Origin: Chamaecrista fasciculata | Taxonomy: Eukaryota > Streptophyta > Magnoliopsida > Fabales > Fabaceae | DNA length: 64,000 nt | Direction: 5' to 3' | Assembly (NCBI GenBank): GCA_003254925.1 | Contig: QANZ01021686.1 | Location: 1 to 64,000, forward strand | In this document: positions 55,724 to 64,000 of the stretch, piece by piece | How positions within the stretch are numbered: the first letter of the stretch is position 1 | Layout of the letters: each line of letters starts with the position of its first letter | Program-made: the position numbers and the translations under genes | Notes under the pieces: model-generated | What the model was told of the DNA's origin: nothing | Seen by the model: the letters and a program-made list of their open reading frames with translations, nothing else | Databases searched by the model: none

Positions 55724-58190
55724 GAGGTATCACAGGAAACTGGAAACTTGTAAGTATATATGTGGGTGAAACAGTTGATCTTTTGGTCGAGACTGTTGGA
55801 TTTTACTTCCTGGGAACTCTCCACCTATTTGCTTGTTGGTAGTTTTAAAAGGTCAGATTTTTCCTTTACTTTCACACGGGCTGCAGTTTGTCTCTCTCTC
55901 TCTAGAAATCACGGGGCAAAGGAAAGCTCACACTGTCTTAAAAAAAAATAAGGCTAATATTAGCAGGAGGGTCCACCCACGAAATCAAATCCCCAATCAA
56001 GCCAAACCCACAAACAACAAGGTGATATGCATATGGGAGACTTTGACATCCCAATTCACCCAAAAATCACCTGCAGCAAGCTTCCCCTAAAATATTGGCA
56101 ATGCGCTTCTTGATCTCCTACTTTTTACAAACTCTAACTATTTAGTCCCTGAAATATTATTTATGGGGATTAAATAGTCGATGTTTGCAAAAAAAAAAAA
56201 AATCATGGACCAAAATGTGAATTTCCAATATTTGGGGACTAAATAATAGTTTTGGAATAAATTTAAGGACTAAAAAGTAAGCTTTCTCTTTCAATTTCAA
56301 TATTGCACTTTGACAAAAAAATGCATTTATAAGAAATGATAAGTTTTGTGCCACTAAATTATCTGTCTTTTGTTTGAATCCAAAAACTTTTCATAAATAA
56401 GATGTCAAGTTCTAGCTAAATTTTTATTTCAAACCAATTAACACATAAAAAAAGAAAAATAAAATAGAAGGAGCGGCATTTTGCTACTACCAATATAAAT
56501 TTTCCTCTAAAATTTTGTATAAATAGTGGGAGTCAGTCACGTAGTATAAAAGGAATGAAACCATAAGTGCTCACTTTAAGAGTTTAAGGGATGGTTTGGA
56601 TAATTAGAGGAAGAGAGAATGAGAAAGATTGGAGGGGGAGAAATTAATCTCCACTTATTTTCTCCCTTGTTTAGGAAGTATTTTTTTTTTCTCAAAATAC
56701 CTCAATTTTAAGTATTTAAAATTTATAATTTTGTATTGAGAATAAGAGATTAGTATTTAAAATTTATAAATGAAAAAAAGAATAAGGAATTAGCTTTCTC
56801 CTATTTAATTCTCAATACAAAATTACAAACATAACTAAAAAGATCTCACACTTACCCCACCAGCATTATTAATTACTTATCTCTCCATAGCTACTTCATT
56901 TCCTCTTTTTCATTTGGAAATCTGTTATAGATTTTTTAATAATAAACTTGTTATACTCTTTTTTTATGACTCATACAACAAATATCTCTGGTAGAAGTAC
57001 CTAAGAATGGCTAAGATATATAGGGAGTTTAAAAATTAGTTTTTTTTTTTGCCAACATAAAAAATTAGTTATTGGTGATCAACAAAATTTGTATCAATAA
57101 TAATTTATTTATTGAGGATATAGCGACATATAGGGAGTTTAAAAAGTTAGTTATTTTCATCCTTTTTTTTTTTTTTTGGGGTTAGGATCATTTTCCCTTT
57201 GTTGACTTGAAGTCTCCCTCTTACTTTGCTGGTTGCGGGTAAGTTCATCCTCCATTTTCATCAAAGAAAAAGAAAAGTTCATCCTCCATCATCCCAATCC
57301 AAATCCATTGAGAAAGTATAATATATTTTGTAGGTTAAAATTTAATTTTGGTTCTAAATGATTAGGCCACATTTTATTTTGATCTTAAAAATTCTGCTTG
57401 TTTTTTAAAAATCTTAAATAATTTTTTAAGGTTCTAAAAGAATTGTAAGCTTACAACACCGTACCTTTAAAAATTACTTTTAAATATGGCATGAAATGTT
57501 TAGATATAAAAATTTCTTATTTTTTTTTTTTGGCCAAGTATATAATTTTATAATTGATTGACTAATATTTATCATAAAAATTAATAAATGCTTTCAAATT
57601 AAAAAGATGGAAACCGATAGTAACAACGTTAACCTAATATATATCGTCTAATCCTCCGATTTCCTATTCTCTGACAATCTATTTTCTAATTTGTTTTACT
57701 AATATTTAGTAGCATAAATCTTAATTAATTTTGACATAATGCCAATTAATTAGCGTTTCAGTTATATTAAGTCACTTTTTAACGGAATTAACATTTTGAA
57801 TTTAGTTTTCCAATATAAGAATAGTTAATAAATAAAATTTCTAAGATAAAAGTCATATTTTTTCCTATATTTATATTTACAAGCTATAATTACCAAAAAA
57901 ATGATTTTCTACGTCAACTCTGGTCAATTGTATATTATTGATGCAGACTAGCACTATGGAAAAAGTAAAAGATAGACAAACAAAACAGTGATTAAAAGAA
58001 AAGTTGTGACAAGAAAAGCAGAAAAGAGGGGAGATTAATATAATAAAGTAAATGTAATGAAATAGCGAGGAAATTAAAGCAAATTGCTTTCTTCTTCCCG
58101 TACGTCCAGCACCTTTTTTATTAGATAATGCATAATCCTTTTGAGTTGTCGTCCCCACCATGCGTTGCCCATTGTTATCTTTATTATTTA
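55724..58190. other. Intergenic DNA with decayed repeats, no gene
   Basis: 56110-56340 has 'aactatttagtccctgaaat' on the left and its inverse on the right, a degraded TIR element related to 37010-37100. The remainder is AT-rich with homopolymer tracts (57170, 57525). Confidence 0.45.
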
Positions 58191-58629
58191 GGCTAAAATG
58201 CATTTTTGGTCTCATAAGTTTAGCAAAGGTTTCAACTTGGTCTCATAAATTTTTTTGTTGCAATTTTAGTCCCATAAATTTGGCAAAGGTCTCAATTTGG
58301 TCCCATAACTGTTTTTGTTGCAATTTTATTCTCATAACTTTTGAAAACGTCTAACCGTTGGTCTAAAACTGATTTCTATTCATTATCTGCCGTTAAATCC
58401 ACTTCACCCATATTTGTCACGTCATCATTCAACTCAGTATGTCAGATCATCTTTAACGGCAGAAAATGAATGGAAATCAGCTTAGGACCAATTATATGAC
58501 GTTTTCAGAAGTTATGAGACCAAAATTGCAACAAAAATAATTATAGGACCAAATTGAGACCTTTTCCAAAGTTATGGGATCAAATTGAGACATTTGTCAA
58601 AGATATGGGACCAAAAATACACTTTAGCC
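58191..58629. mobile_element. MULE-like MITE (439 bp) with 9-bp target duplication
   Basis: Ends GGCTAAAATGCATTTTTGGT and (inverse) GGCTAAAGTGTATTTTTGGT; exact TATTATTTA copies at 58182-58190 and 58630-58638. Repeated 'ggtctcataa' and 'ttgttgcaattt' phrases occupy both arms. It lies 227 bases upstream of the WAKL ATG, so it may affect that promoter. Confidence 0.88.
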
Positions 58630-59639
58630 TATTATTTATATGGCAGACAATAAACATCATGTATATATACGTACAATAATTCATCAACATTTTCTAAGTA
58701 CGTAGGGCCATATTTTTGAATGCTTCCAAACAAGCTGGTGCTTCTTAATTAATGATGTTCATCTTTTTTAAATATAAGGGTCATTTCACTTCCACTTCTT
58801 CTTCTTCTTCTTCACCATCATCAAGTGAGTGAGTGCTCAATTAGCTAAGACGAATATGGGTGTTGTTGTAGTGCAATTGGCATTATTGTTAGGCATGATG
58901 GTTTTGATATTATGGCCTAATATTGCAAATGGTGGCACTAGTAATAATATTAGTGTAGCACATTTTTGCAATGACAATTGTGGAGGTATCGACATCCCTT
59001 ATCCCTTTGGAATGGGTGATCCCTATTGCTACGTTGACGAGTGGTTCGAAATAGAATGCAATACTACTACTACTCATGATCATGACGACATCAAACCTAT
59101 CCTCAAGAAGCTGAATTTGGAAGTGCGAAAAATCGATGCAAGACTTTCCACCATTGAGATCATGAACCCAATATATCGTCAAATCTGCGACAAACAAGGC
59201 TATCTTTTGAGTGGTAGGGTGATCAACATGAGGGAAAGCCCTTTCGTGTACTCCCATGAGGATAACAGATTTGTGGGTGTGGGATGTAACACCCTCTCTC
59301 TCTTGCACTCTTATTACGACGACACTGATATTGGAGGCTGCGTCTCCATTTGTGACGACAACAACAACAAGAACAACAAAAATCAACAAGAACAACAAGA
59401 AAAGGAGTTATTGGCAAATTGCAATGGCAGGTATGAATATAGTTCAAACTCTCATTTTGGTTCTTAAAATTTGTTGAAGACATGTTTCCTTAAAAAGCTT
59501 TCTAACTCTATATGTATATACTAAGACAATAACCTTCCTCTCTCGAGAACTTTTTTAGGGTGAGTTAACATTTCAACATGGTATTATAGCTTAGTTTGTA
59601 GATAGTTCTTTTGGAGTGAGTTAGACCTTTCTACAATAT

Positions 59640-60370
59640 TTATCTTAATTTATGTTTTAGTCCCTAATATTTTTTCTGTTCCATTTTGGTCCGTAATTTT
59701 TTCAAAAAGTTCTATTTTGGTTCTTAACTACTAAATGTGATTATCTCTTTCTCATTTCAAGTTCGAATGTAAAAAAATCGAAGCTTTAGATTACTTTTTC
59801 TCATTTATTTTAATTTTCTCCCAAGTTGGGGCCTTAACCAAACAAGACAAAATTGAGCTTGAAATCGTCCCGGAATTAGGTCACTCATTTAATGAAGTTG
59901 TCCATATCTCTCTTTTTTTAAGCTCAAGTGCGACAAAATTGGATCTACAGGTTACTCTGAGCAAGTTATTTCTTTGCTTAATTAATTAGGGTCGTCGGCA
60001 AACAATGTCAAATAGTACTCCAAAAGTTAGTATTGGTGTTTTGATCAAATCCACTTTCGAAATACTATTTAACTTTGTTTGTTGAAGGCTCCAATTGAGC
60101 TGAGAAAGAACTTATCAAGAGTATCGTAACTCCAATTTTGTCATATTCGTAAAGTAGACAAGAGAGATATGACCAATTTCATGAAATGAACGACCCACTT
60201 TTAGATATGATTTCAAGTTTAATTTGACATTGTTTGCTGAAATATTAAGTATCAAAATATTAATTTCTCAAAACGAAACTTTTGAGAAATATTAAGTATC
60301 AAAATGGAGCAGAAAAAATATTAAGCACTAAAACTAAATTTAGAGTAAATATTGGAGAATAAAATGAGAT
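59640..60370. mobile_element. Copy of the widespread TIR family in WAKL intron 1
   Basis: Left 'tatgttttagtccctaatat' and right 'aatattaagcactaaaacta' are inverted; the interior shows 'tcaagttcgaatg', 'gagcaagttatttctttgct' and related phrases. No exact target duplication noted. Confidence 0.55.
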
Positions 60371-60660
60371 TTACTATGAATATATGAAAATATGTGAATA
60401 TATGTTTGATTTCATATATTAAAACATATGACTATTGTTTTTAAATAACGTCTTAATAGACACATATTTTGATATGAAAAAGATATATATATATATATAG
60501 TGAAGTTTTTTTTTTTTTTAAAAAAAGTGATGTTTGTTAAGAACTATTGTTAAAAAAGAAATAAATATTAAATAGTGTTTATTAGCAGTTATTAACAAAT
60601 ATACCTTTTAAGATAAAAATATATCTTATAAAATTGCATCGATTGGGCAATTTTAAATAT

Positions 60661-61975
60661 TTTTTTTTTGTACAATCAAGAGGTTACAAGGACTAAACGA
60701 AAGGAACAACAAGCAAAAGCTAAAACCCACGGGACAACAAGGGCCCAAACAAATCCTCAAACAAAATTAAATCCACACAACTAGGTGGCTCGATCCAAGC
60801 ATCCCTAATCTGCTCCATCTTCATCGCAACACTAGCTAAGCAATCCACCGCTCTATTCCCTTCATGACAAACATGAGCAAAAACCACTCTCCAATCTCTA
60901 CCCTTCCATCTATCGATCATCTGCAACAGCCCATAGGGCTTCTCCTCAAAATATCACTAGAATTTATCAAACTAACAGCCGAGAGAGAATCAGATTCAAC
61001 AATAATAGATTGGTATCCCAAATTCCAAGCAAGTTTAAGACCCTCACAAATTCCTCATAACTCAGCATCAACAATAGAACAGATACCGAGTTTTCTGGCA
61101 AGACCTCCTTTCCATAAACCATTCTCATCACGTATCAATCCCTCACAAGCAGCCAACTTAGAGGTCACACATCGAGACCCATCAGAATTCATCTTCATCC
61201 AACCTTCACTCGGCGCCTCCCATCTGATGAAGCTAGGCCTAGAAACACGCACAGATAAATCCATACCATTCACATTATTCGCATTCTCAACCCAATCAAC
61301 CCAATTCTGAATAATTTCCTGAAACTGAACAGGTTGAATCCAGTTCACATAAAAAATCCTGTTGTTCCTCCACTTCTAGATCAACCAACACGTGATTCCA
61401 AAAGTAGTGCTCCACCGATCAAAACTCTAATTTCTGGAAGGCTTCAAATTACTCAGAAGCCACTCCCAAAGATCAAGAGAAAAAAAAAGAATCTTTCAAC
61501 TCCTTGGGAACAATTCTCCCCACACTCCTTTGGCAAAGGAGCAATCTCTGAGTACATGTATAGTTGTCTCCAATTACCCTTGACAAATCCCACAATTAGG
61601 ATCACAATGCATCCATCTAGCTCTACGAATATTAGTACAAAATCTCTCATGACCAGCCAACCAAAGGAAATATTTAACCCTCTCCATACCTTTCCACTTC
61701 CAAATTACTCTTCATACCTTTCCCCTTCCAAATTACTCTCGAATCCTTTTTCTGAGATCCCAATTTGTCCCCCATAAAAAGACCATAGTATGGCTTGACA
61801 AAAAACATTCCAGAAGATTCATCAATCCACCTTAGACTATCAGACAAACCACTCAAAGGAGGATGCCTTCCCATAATCAAATCCAACCCCTCACTAGATA
61901 AAACACCTGAAAGATTGTTAAAATATCAATCTCCATCGGAGTCAACCATACTCACAACTCTAAGCATCCCAATCA
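60661..61975 (-). mobile_element. 5'-truncated L1-type LINE in WAKL intron 1
   Basis: The minus strand ends in a poly-A (plus T-run 60661-60669) and is flanked by exact 14-bp copies GCAATTTTAAATAT (60647-60660 and 61976-61989). Minus-strand translation gives a zf-RVT-like region (RWIDESSGMFFVKPYYGLFM, about 61680-61890), then an RNase H domain: MNSDGSRCVTSKLAACEGLI, SIVDAEL, then IIVESDSLSAVSL, and AHVCHEGNRAVDCLAS (60780-60890). The frame is broken by stops and shifts, and the reverse transcriptase core is missing. Length 1315 bp. It lies antisense to the WAKL gene. Confidence 0.88.
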
Positions 61976-62931
61976 GCAATTTTAAATATCTTTAACTAAA
62001 TGTGAAAGGTTCGATTTTTTTATTTTATATTTAAATTATGGAATGGCCTTAAATATTTAAATTAGTTCTACATTTTGAGACGTATGCAAGTAATGAAAAA
62101 AAATTAGTTACTGTTATCAAAAATTAATTCTAAGCCACACAAGATTATGCATTTATAATTGTTCAATATATATATATAAATTTATTTGTACGTGCATTTA
62201 GTACGCTAACAACCCATGTCCGTCATCTTATATACTATAGTATCTTGAATGTCTGACGTTTGGTAACGTCATGATATCATCATATGTCGACATCTAAACA
62301 TATGCATCTTACATCTCTGATATCTACTATTGTCATACTAAACATTGGTATTATAAATACCAGGTATCTTATACTATAATATTACATACCACGATATTTG
62401 AGATACTACGACATATATGACAGAGTACCAAACATACCCTTTATCTTAAATCTCTCTGATCTGGCTAATGTTTTTTAACAGGTATTGCTGTGAGACCTCG
62501 TTACCTGAGTACCTTGCAGAGTACAACGTTACAATGGACAACCAAGCCATAAGGTCTAAAGAAAAGGGTGATAGTGAATATTATTGTAGCAGTGGGTATG
62601 CCCTAATTGCTACCACAGATTGGGTTTATCCAACATATGATTATGATTATTATAATGATACCCGATCTTACAATGAGAGTTTTCGTCAATTGAAGAATTT
62701 GAGTTTTGCTCCTGCGGTGCTTGATTGGATGATAATGAATTATAATTATAGTGAATTAAGGTTTGGAAATACATCTTCTCGTTCTTGCTATCACACTACG
62801 GTTAAATCTCCAACATATAACAACTCCGGTTTCAAATAATCCTGCAATCTTGGATTCCGTGGCAATGCTTATTTGGCTTTCTATGGATCAAATTGTTCAG
62901 GTACTTAATTATAAATAATTTTAAATTTTTC

Positions 62932-63440
62932 TTTGGTAAATTACACAATATGTCTACGTGGTCCAGCTCATTTACAAGAAGGGTCACTGCGATTTAAAAC
63001 GTGGTATAAATAAGGGTCCGTGGTTTGCTCCGTTAACAAAAAAGGTCTTAGGAGATATTTGTCATCCAAAACTAACGAAATTAGGACAATGTGCAACTCA
63101 CGTGACCCATTTTTACATACCCAATCCTTAATTTTTGAGGATTAGGGTTTGAGAATGGAAGAAAAAGGCGAGAATGAGAGTTAACATTCGCGAAGATGTG
63201 GAGATAGAGTTCGATTTCTACACAATGGAGGAGAAATTAAGGACTGAGTATGTGGAAATGAGTCACGTAGGTGAGCTGCACATTATCCTAATTTCGTTAG
63301 TTTTGGATGACAAAATACCTTATGAGACCCTTTTTGTTAACAGAGCAAATCACAGGCCCTTATTTGTTACTTTTTAAACCATATGGATCTTTTCTGTAAA
63401 TAAACTAAACCACATGGACCTTCTGTGTAAATTATCCTTT
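62932..63440. mobile_element. MITE-like element in WAKL intron 2
   Basis: Left GGTAAATTACACAATATGTC and right (inverse) GGATAATTTACACAGAAGGT are imperfect inverted ends, with 'ctacgtggtcc' and 'ccacatggacc' arms. T-rich flanks on both sides blur the target duplication. The 67-codon frame at 63174 lies wholly inside and was not called. Confidence 0.6.
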
Positions 63441-63593
63441 TTTTTTTTAATTTTGACCCCTTTTTCTTTTGTTAGTTTTGTTTTTACAGAGTTGATAAAT
63501 TTTTGTAATAATATTATTATGTTCTTGAATTTTCAGAGATTCCATACTACTTTGGTGCGGTTGGATCGAAAAGAAAGTTGGTTATCGTAGTAG

Positions 63594-64000
63594 GTATGCA
63601 TCAATCTCTATGATTAAGATATTCAATATGATTCAATAAACAGATCAGTGAAAATTTGATCTTCAAAGTAATTTATTGTTTAAAAAACTTAAATAGTATA
63701 CTTGTTAGTTTATAAAAATATCAATTGATATACATTTTAGTCTATGAATATGATTAATGGATACATCATTTTATTTTTTTAGAAACTACATTGTCGTACC
63801 TAGGAATTATGTTAGGATTTTTTTTAGATATTTATTAATTCTTGTTATATATATATCAATCTGCTTGTAATGGGCCTTTGGCACTCACAGTTGTTTCACT
63901 TTCATTGCAATCTAAATTCCTTTCTTAAATCAAAAATAGATAATAGAAAGAAAGATGACACTGGAAAGAAAAACCATAAAGAGAAAAAAGGGGACTCCAT
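63594..64000. other. WAKL intron 3 or gene end, AT-rich
   Basis: Follows donor GTAG|GTATGC at 63593. No further exon was recognised before the window ends. Confidence 0.4.

Larger units (their letters stand above)
58856..63593 (+). pseudogene. WAK-like receptor kinase (WAKL) ectodomain exons, with in-frame stop; right end outside window
   Basis: Exon 1 (58856-59430) starts at ATG 58856 with a signal peptide (VVVVQLALLLGMMVLIL) and the galacturonan-binding GUB_WAK domain: CGGIDIPYPFGMGDPYCYV and FEIEC. It ends ..LLANCNG at donor GGCAG|GTATGA. Exon 2 (62482-62900) continues CCETSLPEYLAEYN, which fits the CC motif of WAKLs. At 62837 a TAA interrupts the Cys-rich segment (NNSGFK*SCNLGFRGNAYL), where homologues usually have Cys. 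The frame is open again to donor TTCAG|GTACTT. A 57-bp exon 3 (63537-63593; IPYYFGAVGSKRKLVIVV) keeps phase and leads towards the membrane segment. The kinase lies beyond the window. Product to the stop: 310 residues, secreted. Either a nonsense allele or a truncated ectodomain protein. Confidence 0.75.

Noticed and set aside
58829..58855. GTG-started extension of the WAKL protein
   Set aside because: The ATG at 58856 directly begins the signal peptide.
63174..63377. 67-codon frame in WAKL intron 2
   Set aside because: It lies entirely between the inverted ends of the MITE-like element and is not in phase with the flanking exons.

Overview
This is eudicot nuclear DNA, very AT-rich, with one 382-base assembly gap (37851-38232) and single N bases at 8778, 8942, 25221 and 47587. 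It looks plant because of berberine-bridge-enzyme-like (BBE-like) FAD oxidases, a 44-residue plant UGT signature box, a P-class PPR protein, a wall-associated-kinase-like (WAKL) gene, B3 and TDR/PXY-like receptor fragments, and plant-type hAT, MULE, Helitron, SINE and LINE insertions. I cannot name the species from sequence alone.

Layout. 1-4500: minus-strand Ty3/gypsy-type element with gag but no recognisable pol. 6950-8578 (+): intact, intronless BBE-like gene that has lost the flavin-linking cysteine. 11271-12737 (+): intact UGT73-type glycosyltransferase. 14525-18449 (-): BBE-like gene in two exons with a 2275-bp intron full of nested transposons. 19740-21631 and 25224-27872: directly repeated segmental blocks, each carrying a dead 5' end of the 14525-18449 gene; the second has a 741-bp MULE-like insertion. 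Between them lie a TDR/PXY-like receptor-kinase fragment and a B3-domain fragment. 32027-33099 (+): BBE-like pseudogene with a 0.5-kb internal deletion. 35652-35972: pectinesterase pro-domain fragment. 38869 rightwards: a Helitron 3' end with a possible captured gene fragment. 42500-43000 (-): BBE-like 3' remnant. 45060-46682 (-): third intact BBE-like gene. 46850-54280: gene-poor, with SINEs and a MITE. 54281-55723 (+): intronless PPR coding region. 58856-63593 (+), running off the right edge: WAKL ectodomain exons with an in-frame stop, a LINE in intron 1 and a MITE in intron 2.

Together this is a BBE-like gene family cluster (three apparently complete genes, four broken copies) shaped by transposons and segmental duplication, with a UGT between two members. 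A secreted flavin oxidase beside a UGT could belong to specialised metabolism or oligosaccharide oxidation; that is inference. The most notable points are the Cys-to-Gly change in the first BBE-like gene, the transposon-packed intron whose two splice junctions share an 8-base direct repeat, the set of insertions with exact target-site duplications, and the nonsense codon in the WAKL gene.
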